Shown here piece by piece: positions 32,420-43,934 of a stretch of 64,000 nucleotides of DNA (position 1 is its first letter; every line of letters begins with the position of its first letter). A program made the position numbers and the translations under genes. Origin of the DNA: Daucus carota subsp. sativus (taxonomy: Eukaryota > Streptophyta > Magnoliopsida > Apiales > Apiaceae); contig NC_030383.2 of the NCBI RefSeq assembly GCF_001625215.2, positions 47,674,380-47,738,379 on the forward strand, given 5' to 3'. The notes beneath the pieces were generated by a model that did not search any database, had not been told where the DNA came from, and worked only from the letters and a program-made list of their open reading frames with translations.

Positions 32420-33846
32420 AAATTGTTGACCTGCTAAAGTTCATTAATTCTGTGAATCACACTCCATATTAAGCAATTTAACTACGGGTTCGGGTCCTGC
32501 CAATCGATTGTTACAGCAAACTATCCGCGGTTTGTTATAACCGAAAGACATTAACCCTGGATTTCTTGTGAGCATGAGTGGCCTATAAGCCCATTCACAC
32601 TTTAGACACTCATTCTAGAGTTTTTTCCTTTCCACGGAAAAAAACAGCGGATAGTTGTTGCCACAATCAATTGCTAGGGACCATCTCCCTTTAACTAGAT
32701 ATTAAAAAAAAAAAAAAAAAAAGATCTAGCACTCATGTCTGCTATGATGGGTGGCTATATTGTCTAAATAGTTATAATATGCCAACTCTACGTCTACCAC
32801 AACAATCACAGCTAAAAAAGAACTGCAGATGCACAAAGGAACAATTACTAATAGTCAAGAAAATAAATATGTCACCGAGTAAAATTTCTCCTGAAAATTT
32901 TACCCAGACAATAGATGAATTTACAGAGACATTATTATAATAGAATGGGTTTGTCTAGTGTGTGCTCATGGGCACATGCTAAGCGCGGAATTTTATATGT
33001 TTGAGAGATTTGGATTGGTGTGGTGGTTGTATATGCATGGGGTTCACCATTTATTAGGATATGAGAGCCAATCTAAAACTCCCAAACATATAAAATTCCG
33101 CGCTTAGTATGTGCTCATGGGCACACACTAGAAAAACCGTAATAGAATTTAAAGACTATGACCAGTTGTTTTTATAAGTTACTTCCCCATGTAACTTTAG
33201 TGCACTTCAATACAGAAACCCAATTACGGTGACAACTGACAAGGGGCAGTAACAGTTGTAGTCAAAGGTAAATGTGTCATATCTTATCAATGATTATTAC
33301 CTCCAAAGGGGATAAATATGCACCACGGCTAAAAGTCATTTCTATACGGAAGCACTTGGGATCTTCCAAAGGCAACTGCATATACACCAAAAATACATCT
33401 TAACTGGTGAGCAGGTATGCATGTTTATATATTTTTTATTAAAAAATCATAACAAAATAATCTTTTTTTAGGTCACCAATTATATTTCTAAGACAACTGT
33501 TTATCAAAGAGTACCTGTGCAGGTAATAATATATATAATGTGAAGTTCTACATGTACAAGAGAAATTACAGGAAGGCGTGTCTTCAAACAATTATAGGAC
33601 TGTAGGGAACATGCAACTATCTGAAGTCGGTAAGGTAAATTTTAAAAAAAATATATAGCAGAAAAGCAAAGTTTGTGGTCTGACCAAATGAATTTTGCGG
33701 TAAGACCAATAGTAAATTGAAATTCGTCAGGATAATAGTGGGAATGAATAGGTGATGACAGGATTATAACCCATTAGCAAACACAATTTTGAAGTTATAA
33801 TGATACTGCCTAACTGGATACCACTTAGTAGAGAAATCATCTTGAA
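32420..33846 (-). pseudogene. VIH pseudogene, 3' segment with one exon
   Basis: Matches the intron and exon sequence of the VIH gene at 55430-56680 in the same orientation. It keeps one exon (33301-33375, equivalent to 56120-56194). That exon still reads [18 protein letters not shown] and LSPLE, with an Arg to Cys and an Asp to Tyr change. The final VIH exon (equivalent to 55125-55388) is absent because the copy begins in the intron next to it. A 193-bp MITE (32947-33139) has inserted. The right end, 33703-33846, is repeated at 39460-39605. Confidence 0.85.
32947..33139. mobile_element. Mutator-like MITE, copy 1
   Basis: 193 bp with inverted ends of about 60 bp (GGGTTTGTCTAGTGTGTGC / CGGTTTTTCTAGTGTGTGC, then AAGCGCGGAATTTTATATG on both). 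Flanked by a perfect 9-bp duplication TAATAGAAT (32938-32946, 33140-33148). The 9-bp duplication suggests a Mutator-type MITE. The paralogous locus at 55961-55969 has the unfilled site. Confidence 0.88.
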
Positions 33847-33996
33847 GTTATAATGATGCAACCTTATTTGTCTTTAAACATAAGTATATTATATCCATAA
33901 CCATAAGTTTACAAGCACAACATGGCATCAATGGTCTTACAAAATAGCAGCAAAAAGGGAAATATCATGTACTTCATGTGAATCCAAAAGCTCACC

Positions 33997-34150
33997 ATTA
34001 ACTGGTTTTTCCACAAAAGGCTTCCAAAAACGATTCCCATGAACTTCAACAAAATCCTTTTCCTCAACAAAAAAAATCCAGGTCCTCGTATGGCACATCT
34101 CTATTAACGAGAGCGTATCTCGGAACAGGAATACCATACAGTTCAAGACG
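33997..34150 (-). pseudogene. isolated VIH kinase-domain exon, frameshifted
   Basis: Between an AG acceptor and a GTGAGC donor the minus strand encodes [20 protein letters not shown], then YEDLD. After one extra T in a run of eight it continues [20 protein letters not shown] and KPVNG. This is the ATP-grasp kinase region of VIH/PPIP5K proteins, from the N-terminal half of the protein. Its place between a C-terminal VIH exon and an F-box gene is out of order. The +1 frameshift and lack of neighbouring exons mark a pseudogene fragment. Confidence 0.85.
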
Positions 34151-34887
34151 CTGTACCACCAAATATTAAAGTTGTTACAAACATACACATTAAGAAAGAG
34201 TTGTGGAGGGCAAAAGGAACATGAAACTGATAAAGATATGTAACAAACTCATTGTAAATGATCCGTGTATAGTTTAGATAGTTGAATTGGTTATGAATCA
34301 AGTCACTATTTGAGTATTCTGTGCGCTGCTGGAAGTATAATTGTGTGGATAAATGGAGGAAATAAGAATGACATGGGAGTTTGCAACCTAGACGTTAGTA
34401 TCTATATAATACTCTCAGTGAGGAATACACGTCAAGGGTAAAAGACACATGTCTTGAGCTATGAAGCCACGGATGGGTGGATACTGTCCTTTAACCATCC
34501 CTAATCACTTCTGCCAAATAAACTATGATGTCTTTCATGTTTCTATGCAACCATCTTTACCTCTGGAGCCAAAATCAGCTTGAGCATCGAATGTCTTTAG
34601 CTTCCTGATTTAAAAATTTTCTCTGACCTGAAAGAATAATCACCATGATGGATATGAACACACACACACACACATATAGTTTCTCTAGCTTTAATCAGCG
34701 ATTTTTTTCATTTCAGCATTATGCAATTTCCCAGCAATCAATAATAAGTTACCTCTTACTATTCTGAATTTGCAATAAATCAGAGAGGTTAGTAATAATA
34801 TTTTACCCATTTACAAAAATTAAAGAGACTAATTAACTCTTCATTGTCTTTTCCAATATTGACAAAAACATTAGAACCCAAGAATAA
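34151..34887. other. intergenic within duplication zone
   Basis: No gene recognised. Contains a short (CA)n run near 34661-34673. Confidence 0.35.
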
Positions 34888-35185
34888 TCATTTCTTTGAA
34901 GACATTCAAGATTATATGAATTCGAATTATTGAATTTTGCAAGTAGTGGTTTACCATTGTTCCTTACACCCAAGAATTCCTCCCGAACATCTTTACTTAA
35001 CTAATTGACATCTTCATTCCCCCATAATTCTATCGCAGCCACGGGTAGTCCCCTTTCACATACAAAGTAAGCACTGGATTGACCAAATAGATAAATAATA
35101 AAAACATGTGGCAAAAATGCAACCAGATTGAGAAATGAGATTTGACTTGGTATATCAATCTTTGTTACCACCATGTATAACGAGG
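34888..35185 (-). pseudogene. decayed F-box gene 3' fragment, copy A
   Basis: Minus-strand sequence resembles the C-terminal coding part of the adjacent F-box gene (compare the words ATTTTGCAAGTA, TTGTTCCTTACACCCAAG, TTGACCAAATAGAT). Several stops and indels are present. A near-identical fragment occurs at 44578-44985 beside the second F-box copy. It probably derives from an older tandem F-box duplication. Confidence 0.65.
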
Positions 35186-35332
35186 GTAATTCTTAAACAA
35201 AAAAACATGATCAGATATATTCATAAATCAATTGCTCTGAATTTTATCAAGCAAAAAATAAAATCCACAAAAATCGATAGCTCAGTTTTAGGAGTAGCAA
35301 GGCTTCGGACTTGATAATTTTTGCAATTTTCT

Positions 35333-36865
35333 TCAATCATTAAGCAAAACCAAACTCTCTACAAAAGGCCTAATGACATAAGGTGGTCCATTGCCTCCAT
35401 TGTACGGGGAATTGGGAGTCCAACGATCCCATGAATCAACGAAACCATTTGCTTGATGGCTCTCAAGACTGTATGAAATCAAATTATTAGATTTTGCAAG
35501 TATTGGATCACCGTTGTTCCTCACACCCAAGACTTCCTCCTCAACATGTATACTTGGAGTGACACACATCTTCTTCTCCCACGTAAACTCATTTATATGA
35601 TCATATTTCAATACCCACATGTCAAAATGATTTACCTCCTCATCCCAAACGAAGTAAGCCATAGATTGACCAAACTGATGAATGACAGGAACAAGTGGCA
35701 GATATGCAATCCAGTCTGGCAATGAGATTTCACAGAGTATATCAGTCTTGGTATCAAAGCACAAAAGTGTTCTTTGCTTATCCAAATCAACCCCTACCCA
35801 AAATGCAAACCCATTAATGAAAACAACATTTTCAGGATCAATGATGATTGTCGAAATAAATACACTCTCTTGACTTGATTTCTTCCAAGAATTAGTTTTT
35901 AGACTATAAACACCAATGATGACTGAGTGGGGGTGTGGGGGCAATCCAGGTTTGATAATAATATGTATCACAACATAATCATCGACTTCAGGTAAAAAGC
36001 CAAAAGCTAAAGCATCCCAAGCGTGACGGGTTATTGTAGAGGGAAGAGGGGATTTGGGAAGAGTTTTGTATTTCTTAATGAGAGGATTCCATAGATAAAA
36101 GTTGCGCATACGATCGCAACTAGTGAAACGTATGGTTGACATGCAGATTAAACCATAAGATAGAGCAAACCAGACATGAACATCATCATTAGGCAAACCA
36201 GGAGGAAATTCAAGTTTGCAATACTCTTGACATTGCAAGTCATCAACACGTACTGTAAAACGTAAACTATCATCCTCGTGAAATAAAAGATATTTAGGAT
36301 GATGTTGATTATAGTTGCCGGTAACAATTTGCTTCTGATAATTTAACTGGAGGCTGATAAACACAGGAGATATTACCAAACAATTCCATGATTTTTGTAC
36401 GGACCTACAACGCAAGATATCTTTAACAGGCAGTCTAACAAGAATATCTGCCAGTAGTTCCTTAGGTAAGTCGTGAATACGCAGCCTGTCGCCGTGCCTT
36501 AGCGGACCACTACTACTAGTCAATTGACAATTAATCGAACACTTAGCTTTCTCTAAAATCATTGCTTTTTTCGACTTTTTCCGAACAAGAGAACTAGTGT
36601 TACCTTTCATCATTCGGAGCTGCGAGTGAAAGAATCCCGGAAGCCTGGACTTATGCTTTGATTTCTTGATCCTTCGAATCCTCGGAACTGGAACCCTTGG
36701 AATCACCGTTACCTTACAAGGCCCCCACTCAAAAAAGCGACGACGACTTCTTACAACCAAATTGTTGTTATTATTATTCAATCGAGGACAATCACTGCCA
36801 ATCGAATCAACAATCTTCGCTTGTCTAAACATCGTGCCGCTGTTATTGATTTGATTGGAGCTCAT
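35333..36865 (-). CDS. F-box protein with F-box-associated domain
   Basis: Single-exon gene, 510 aa, start MSSNQINNSG. The first 130 residues are basic and low-complexity (RIRRIKKSKHKSR, polyasparagine). The F-box is at about residues 131-175 (LRIHDLPKELLADILVRLPV, then KDILRCRSVQKSWN). An F-box-associated region follows to the end (FYLWNPLIKKYKTLP, ALAFGFLPEVDDYVVI, VIIGVYSLKTNSWK, FINGFAFWVG, LCFDTKTD). Family role: substrate receptor of an SCF ubiquitin ligase; the target is unknown. The open frame is intact. A paralogue with a nonsense codon lies at 45140-46642. The ATG was chosen because it is the first in frame and is conserved in the paralogue. Confidence 0.88.
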   Translation of the reverse strand: MSSNQINNSGTMFRQAKIVDSIGSDCPRLNNNNNNLVVRSRRRFFEWGPCKVTVIPRVPVPRIRRIKKSKHKSRLPGFFHSQLRMMKGNTSSLVRKKSKKAMILEKAKCSINCQLTSSSGPLRHGDRLRIHDLPKELLADILVRLPVKDILRCRSVQKSWNCLVISPVFISLQLNYQKQIVTGNYNQHHPKYLLFHEDDSLRFTVRVDDLQCQEYCKLEFPPGLPNDDVHVWFALSYGLICMSTIRFTSCDRMRNFYLWNPLIKKYKTLPKSPLPSTITRHAWDALAFGFLPEVDDYVVIHIIIKPGLPPHPHSVIIGVYSLKTNSWKKSSQESVFISTIIIDPENVVFINGFAFWVGVDLDKQRTLLCFDTKTDILCEISLPDWIAYLPLVPVIHQFGQSMAYFVWDEEVNHFDMWVLKYDHINEFTWEKKMCVTPSIHVEEEVLGVRNNGDPILAKSNNLISYSLESHQANGFVDSWDRWTPNSPYNGGNGPPYVIRPFVESLVLLND

Positions 36866-37434
36866 GTTGATTGGCCCTATCAGTTGTGTGAGAATTTTAG
36901 TTAAACAATCCGAAAACCCTAGAAATATAAGTATAGGAGAAGTGTGAAGAATACGACGTTGCGCTCTGATGGCTCCAATTTTCCTTTCTTCCCTTTAAAA
37001 TACTCTATTATTTCATTTATTTGTAGTATATTTTAATTTGTAAGTTGTTTGAGTTTTTAACATATTTTCCTCAAAAAAAAAACATATTTTCATAAGAAAA
37101 TTTATACTTGTTGAAAATGTTTCTAAAAATGTTAATTTGGGCATATATGTTAAAATTGATTTAAATTTTAAAATAATGAAAGCAATTTTAAAAATAGATA
37201 TACATTTACGAAAACAAAAAAAAATTATATTATTTTTCAAAAAAATACTTAAAATTATGTGATGTCCCAGTAACCATCATACATTCACAATAAATTTATC
37301 AAGACATCACATGATTTTAAGTATTTTTTTAAAAAATAATATGGATTTTTATTTTTATAAGAGTATATTTATTTTAAAAAAATTGTAAGAATATAATTTC
37401 TTGAAAAAAAGTTACATATTTATTCTATTGCCGC
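36866..37434. other. F-box upstream region
   Basis: Promoter side of the F-box gene (AACCCTAG near 36922), then AT-rich DNA with a near-inverted pair CACATAATTTTAAG / CTTAAAATTATGTG-type words around 37245-37330. No gene. Confidence 0.4.
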
Positions 37435-37797
37435 TAGAGCTGTGATTCGAATCGGGTGACTCGCGAGCTCGCCCGGCTCGAACTCGTTTAACTATGCTCG
37501 ACTCGGCTCGTGTAGTTAAACGAGCAACGAGCCGAACTCGGGAAAAGGTTCCGGCTCGTTTTATTAAACGAGTTGACTCGACTCGTAAAACTAAACGAGC
37601 CGAGTTCGGGTAAAAGTTTAGACTCGATTAAGTGTAAAATCAAACGAGCCGGCTCGCCCGACTCCCTAAAACTGGATCGTTTAGCTAAACAAGCCGGCTC
37701 GACTCGACTCGTGAAATTAAACTAGTCGAGTTCAGACAGAGATTTAGGTTCGATTAGTTAAACGAGCCAGCTCGGCTCGGCCCAAATTACACCCCTA
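37435..37797. mobile_element. hAT-like element with CTCGACTCG core
   Basis: Inverted ends TAGAGCTGTGATTCG and TAGGGGTGTAATTTGG are flanked by imperfect 8-bp copies ATTGCCGC / GTTGCAGC. The core is built from degenerate GGCTCGACTCG, AAACGAGC and AACTCG words. It is related to the repeat at 3345-3546. No coding sequence. Confidence 0.6.
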
Positions 37798-38263
37798 GTT
37801 GCAGCTAAATACGATAAGATGCAACCAAAATTAACATTCAGTACTATTGAAAGTAAATTCAATTTTTTCTTTTTGAAGAAGATTACCTGGGATTGTATTT
37901 AATTATAAATATATAAAAAATGGTTGAAGACGGCATTTTTACAAATATTATCAAATTTTGAAAGAAAAACTTAATTTTTTTTATAAATTTCCTAATTTCA
38001 ATTATACCTCTAATTTATTATATTTTTCTCTAACAATAATGGATATGCCCAATTTATAATAACTACGCTGAAATCAAAACATTCATTTGTCATCATGTTA
38101 CATATTTTAAGAAAAAATAACATCATATAAAAATTGATAGGTCGTGTCTCTTGACACAATCATGTGTCATAGGGAGTTTATCTAACACATTGTGCGGGGT
38201 CGTTGGATCTATAGGTTCGGATTCAATTTTATTTTTTAATGATCTTATATAAATATCTGCGGA
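37798..38263. other. intergenic
   Basis: AT-rich, no gene or defined repeat recognised. Confidence 0.35.
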
Positions 38264-38430
38264 ACTCTTTTATTTTTTAATGATCTTATATAAATATCCA
38301 CGGAACGAGAGTTTGTCTTTACGCAGATAATATAGATCCAAAAACTTCTTTTATTTTTTAATGATCTTATATAAATATCCACGGAACGAGAGTTTGTCTT
38401 TACGCAGATAATATAGATCCAAAAACTTCT
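38264..38430. repeat. 81-bp tandem repeat
   Basis: Two nearly identical 81-bp units (TTATTTTTTAATGATCTTAT...GATCCAAAAACTT) preceded by a shorter partial unit. As 81 is a multiple of three, an apparent reading frame is repeated, but it has no gene features. Confidence 0.8.
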
Positions 38431-38439
38431 ATACAGTAT

Positions 38440-39460
38440 GTTAGATAAGCCTTGTTGACACACGATTGTCAAGTAACATGACCCAAAATTGATATAATAC
38501 GACTCCATATAATTTGAAAAAATTATTAAAGTAAATTTTGATTCTATTGTTTACTCTTTTAAAAACTATGTATAGAGTTTAATTTATAAAATATTTCAAT
38601 ATATAAGATCATGAATCATGTGTCATGATTGTTATCGATTTATTCATTTGTTATTATTATCTTTTTGAAAAGATAACATAAATTTAAAAAACAAAATGAA
38701 ATTTTAATGTTTTTCTGCTAACATCGTTATGAAAATAATAACTGAATAAATAGTATTATTATTATTAAAAATTTAAGAAGGAATGAGTAGTGTAGCGGTG
38801 GACAGACGATTCACACGAGAAGACCAGTGAAAGACCAAAGTTGTATACTGCAGTAAAAACTCTATAAATAAATAATGTCAGGAGAGGAGAAAGTTATTAA
38901 TTTAAAGAGTTATTAATTTATCAATAAATTATTAATTATTAATTTAAAGAGTTTTTAACTGATTATGCTATACATTTTAAACAAAAATGCAAATTAGTCT
39001 ATGCCTTTTAGAATTCTATTACCGCAAATCTTGAGATTCAATATAAATTACTAACTACTGTGTTCATATGTATTGTAGATTAATAATGATGTTTGAAGTA
39101 CTATATTGTAAATGTAAGGATAAAGGATAAATGTGTTCGATGTACCGTTTTCTTAAGTAAATTTCTATTAATTATTAATTTATGAGATTTTTTTGGGACC
39201 AAAAATTATAAAGAGATCTCTCGAAAGATTATTATCTTATTATTTTATCGAGTTCTTCAATTTTTTACATTGGCCCAAGTCAGATCCGGACAAATTTATT
39301 ATTTTAGAAAATTTATTAATTTACCGAATATTAATTTGAAGAGTTTCTGCTGTACTTTATTATTCGTGAGTTGTCTTGGGATTCTTCAACTAAAATTCTT
39401 GGTATGGGTGGAATTCTTTCATCACTACTCGGCGGCGATGCCGCCACCGCTGCTGAAGAC
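38440..39460 (+). pseudogene. thioredoxin 5' fragment, copy A
   Basis: Upstream sequence and the first 18-19 codons of a thioredoxin h gene (ATG at 39404, MGGILSSLLGGDAATAAE) match the intact gene at 48090-48600. The match stops abruptly at 39459/39460 within exon 1, where VIH intron sequence begins. The rest of exon 1 and later exons are absent here. A 505-bp MITE is inserted in the promoter part. Confidence 0.88.
38848..39352. mobile_element. Emigrant/pogo-like MITE
   Basis: Ends contain CAGTAAAAACTCTATAAATA and, inverted, CAGCAGAAACTCTTCAAATT. They resemble the Emigrant (pogo-like) MITE termini of plants. Flanked by TA on both sides (38846-38847, 39353-39354). The intact thioredoxin promoter near 48484-48500 shows the unfilled site TTGTATACTTTATTATTC, confirming the borders. 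Confidence 0.78.
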
Positions 39461-42400
39461 CAATAGTAAACTGAAATTTGTTACGACGATAGTGGGAACG
39501 AATAGGTGATTAAAGGAATATAACGCATTAGCAAACACAATTTTGAAGTTATAATGATACTGCCTAACTGGATACGACTTGAACAGTAGAGAAATCATCT
39601 TGAGGTGTATTTAGTAGACACTTAATTTACAAATTAAGGCCAGTGCTGAAAATGATTGCTCAACTAGCAAGGTTCAAAAGCACATTAAAGTGATGAATAT
39701 AGTATGCTTTGCAGCATTGGTAATACAATATTCAGAGATCAGAAATCTTACACAGAGCAGGACAACAGAAATTAACAGGAATGATTATTGCACATAGATG
39801 AAGCTTTATTATGTAAATACTAGATACAATCTAGTAGAGAACAAGATATTGGATTGCAAAACCGTGTATTTAGTTCTGAAAAGGTTATTCAAAAGAAAGT
39901 TGTACGATGTTATGAGCAAAATAGCTTCAGCAAGGAATCCTTGTTTTACTAGACAAAGTGTCTAACTAGCAGGTTGATTTATATGGGAATGGTGACTGTA
40001 GCTTCTGAAAAGTGAAGTGAAAACTACACAGGCAGAAAGCAAATCTGCACATGCTACAACATGATTAACAGTAATACAGTATATTGCCAGAGGAGGGCAA
40101 CAAATTATATATCAAATCCCTGGGGACTGTAGCATAGTAGTCTCCCCTCTTTCTCCTAGTAACAGGAAGTGAGGATTTAAGGCATATGTGAAAGGGAGGA
40201 TGTGAAGTGATGATTCACACTGATACTAGCAACCCTAGAAACATATAACCAAGCTTCCGATGCAAACTATATAAAATGGAAGATGCACCTACCTCCGTGT
40301 TTACAAACATTCTCAAAACAACATAACTCATGTAGTCAAGCTCCTCTGTTTTAAACAACCGTTCCAAAGCATTATCACAGAACATGCTATCCTCTCCTTG
40401 AAGTGATTCATCCAAGTTACAGTAGCGAAGAACATTCATCAAAGAGTGAATATGTGATTCCTGTCAAATGAATAATGCAAAAACTATGTTAATATGGTGG
40501 ATATCAACACAGAGAACAGTAAAGGAAATGATCTATCCCATTACATTGCCTAGGCTTCATGGACAGGGAGAAGAGGGACAAGGGAACATCAAGCCAAACT
40601 TAGCTAGTCATAAATCATCTAAAAATCTAAATGAGTTGCAAAAATTTGACGTCCTATATAAACAGATGTGAAGTAAAGGCGTGTTCGAACATGTCTATCC
40701 GGTGTCCTCGCATTTGCATATCTAAGGGACAAATGTAGCACGGCGTCATTAATATTATAATGAAGATATGTATTTCTGAATTCATGTCACTTATATATCA
40801 CAAACAAGTGAGGAATGAGAATTTTCTCAATAAGGAAAAGGATGCCGCATTTACTTTGGATCCAACCGGTATTTGATCTCTTTGCCATCATCCTCCTCCT
40901 GAACCATCGACATGTCACTTGTGAAGCTGTTCCTCCAGGTGTCCTCCATTTTACTATGAGATATTCGTTGATGATCCTGTTCTTCTTTCATTGTCTTGTG
41001 GACTGCTGACTCTTTCTCAGTCTTCACTGGTGTTGGTTCTGTGAAGGTGGTATTTATAGTTGATTCTTGCTCCTGATTACTCTTTAGTTCAGCAACACTG
41101 ATTGCTTCCTCACCAGTGTTCCTCAGATCAATCAATATTTTACCAAGCAAGCGTCAAGCAATCTGAAAAGTATATATAAAACGACACAAGTGACAGTTCT
41201 CTGTTAGATAATGCCATTTGCAGATAGTCTACAGTACAGTGCTGTGAAATAAGCTGAAAAAGAGTGTAACATTAAAGTAAACTAATGCTATGATCAGTTT
41301 GTATTGACATGTAGGTTAAATGATATCCTGAAACAAAAGAGCACATTTAACTCATAAACCCTAGGAGTTGTGACTTATGTAGAAGTTGGTGCCTGCATTT
41401 TGACAATAACAATAACATGAAAGTAGATATGTCTCGTAATGTGATGTTTACCTTTGAGCCAATCTTCAGTTTCTGCTTTGGATTAATACCACTCATTGGG
41501 AATAACACAGTCTGCAAGTAACTTAAATTCAACAGCAAGTATCGGTCAGTTGGAATGTAATTACAAGACTATTGCCTCAGATAGTCGTTCACATAGCATT
41601 TTTTTTCTTTACTGAAGTCTATGCCGACTAAATCTATCTTACTCCAAATCTAATTAGGACGAACACCAAACTATCAATAAAGTGAACCATATTTAAATAA
41701 GATGCAGTTGCAAATTGCAATCATATCAAAACAAAATTTTCAATTTGTTCAATAAAAGAACACACTGGGGTTGCACCAAATATACACGGCAAAGATATTG
41801 GCCCTGCATTCTTTTAGAATAAAGTACAGGAAAATATATGAAGGGAAGCGAAATAACTTTGTCTGCTCCTGAGCATTAACAAAAGAATAGAAGTAACATG
41901 AGTAAAATACAAATATATAGATACGAGGAGAATGTGGTTTTACTTGGAATCAGGAAGTTTCTAAAACTTTATTCACTTACTCCTAACCCCTGTTCAACCC
42001 ACTGAGGAGTAAAAGTTTTGGAGTGAGATGGAAGGTCTCTTTTTTTAGCTGAAAAATATTAAGGTAATTTCACTTCTTTTAGTTTTGCTTTTCTCCGCAT
42101 CCGAAACTCCATAGTTTAAGACTGTGATGTACTTAATATACTTAAATCCTACGTATCTGATATCTGCGCAATTTGAAAGTTAGAAGCAGGATTAATTAAT
42201 AATTACAAGAAACGCTGAAGATAATCTAACTAAAAGAACTACATGCAAATGAAGGAATGCCAAACATTAAACAAATTACTCTCTTCCAGCAATATCTGAA
42301 ACACTTGAAGATGCGAGGTCAGACAAAATATTTAATTTGGTACCTGAGCAACTTTGAAGAGTTCATCCAACCCTTCTACATTAAGATGCGCATTGTGCAA

Positions 42401-42975
42401 GAGATCATACCTGTTAAAAGGAATGGACAAGTTCACAATTACAATATTAAAAATTGATTTGTCATCTAACTAATTAAAGATATTACAAACATAATATTGG
42501 AACAAGAAAATAAGAGATCATTTGTTAATAATTTGGCACTATCTTTCATAAAATTATTGACCAAGTAACCTTTGGTGGTTTATACATACTCCGTATGAAT
42601 GCTTTTTCATCCCTTTAAATCTAAACACTTGACCCTTTCAGATCAATGTGCTATAAAAATCCACCACCACCACCACCCCATCAGCCCCACGGCATGAGCA
42701 GAGTGTATAAAGGGTCATTACCATTTTCTGACACTTTCACCCTCTAATTTTATGCCCTTGACCCTCTCATATGATAACATTATAAGAATATTATTTGACA
42801 TGTGTTCACAAAATATGAGAGAGGTCTTGAAAGGCCGGGATCGAATCTAGACCAGCATACACACACATCCTAAGGCAATGCCGGCGCTGTTTCCTTTGAT
42901 CTTGCAAAAAAAAGGCATACTATCCATAGGAAAACTATATGGCAGCGCCAAAAAAACTCTGCTTAACTTAAGAAT
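39460..42975 (-). pseudogene. VIH pseudogene, main segment
   Basis: Collinear with the VIH gene at 56530-60070. Five exons are recognisable: 42344-42410, 41452-41521, 40855-41162, 40664-40721 and 40293-40460. Defects: the exon at 41452-41521 has lost 2 bp (frameshift in NEYGINP). The exon at 40855-41162 has CGA changed to TGA at 41154-41156, directly after the IA codons. The donor of the exon at 40664-40721 is changed from GTAAGT to GTTTAT. Exons upstream (equivalent to 60312 onward) are absent; the copy ends against inverted thioredoxin sequence. Not able to encode VIH. Confidence 0.9.
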
Positions 42976-43159
42976 AAAAACTTTAATGAAACAATAATCA
43001 GATCTACTTGTAGATGCTATATATTTTGCAAGTAGAATTGAAAGAGACCATTTTAGGAGATTGTTTGGCAGAGTTGAAGTGGAGTTTCCATCGGTCAGCA
43101 GAGTGAAATTCCAGGACTCGGGATGGCTCTGTCGACGGCGGATATTCAGCAGCGGTGGC

Positions 43160-43345
43160 TAGGGATGAGCGTGGTTTGGTTTGGTGCGGTTTGAACCAAA
43201 AACCGCACTGTAACCATATTAATTCGGTTTCTAAAATCAAAAAGCAAAACCAAACCAAATAATATTGGTGCAGTTCGGTTTTCTTGATTCGGTTTCAGTT
43301 TGAAATGGTGCTGTTTCGGTTTTAAAACCAAATAATAAAAAATGT
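43160..43345. repeat. GGTTTGGTT-rich repeat, possible hAT end
   Basis: Starts TAGGGATGAGCGTGGTTTGG and consists of degenerate GGTTTGG / CGGTTTT words and their complements, a common plant low-complexity transposon core. It abuts the broken thioredoxin exon precisely. No second end or target duplication was found. Confidence 0.45.
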
Positions 43346-43408
43346 GTACCAAAGGCGTTTTCAAAGAACAAATCACATAAGTTGAATCTACTTAAAAGCC
43401 ATATATAC

Positions 43409-43614
43409 CTTGTTTCTCATGTAGCCCACAAGTCCAACTCCTACTGCTAGACATTTGGTTACCTTCCTTACAAACCAGGTCGCAACAAGAACAGGAGCTT
43501 CTGCTTTAAATAACAAGATGACTCCATCTACATCATGTAATGTGCTTTCGTTGGATGTCTTAGGAAAAAGGCCAAGCACAGCAAAAAAAGAATCATCCAT
43601 GGTTGAAGTTATGG
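43409..43614 (-). other. possible exon of unknown gene
   Basis: An open segment between an acceptor (CTATGCAG) and a donor (AAG|GTATAT) encodes ITSTMDDSFFAVLGLFPKTS, followed by a hydrophobic stretch (APVLVATWFVRKV, AVGVGLVGY). It could be one membrane-associated exon. I do not recognise the family and neighbouring exons were not found. It may be a fragment carried in by the rearrangement. Confidence 0.3.
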
Positions 43615-43934
43615 CTGCATAGATGCACAAGATACCAAGACGGACAGCATATGGATAAATATTTCAGAAGCTCAACAACTGCAATTAATTTTACCAGAAA
43701 ATCACAGTAGAAAGTAGAAACTTCTGCAACGAATTATAAACAAAGGGTATAAAAAGCTCTATCAGGAAGGGAACTGGAGTGCAAATGCAATTATGCAACA
43801 GCTGTACAAGTATTATGGAGAAGCATTTATGCAAATGAAACTCATTCACAGATAATAATTCAAAAACTCCACACAAAGAATATGTGAAGACTACTGCATT
43901 GCAATAGTAGAGTACAAAAATAAAAATAAACATA

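Noticed and set aside
38245..38508. 87-codon frame with repeated peptide
   Set aside because: Produced by the 81-bp tandem repeat, whose length is a multiple of three; no gene context.
40293..41162. Second working VIH gene
   Set aside because: The exons carry a nonsense codon and damaged donor, a 2-bp deletion lies in the next exon, and most exons are missing.
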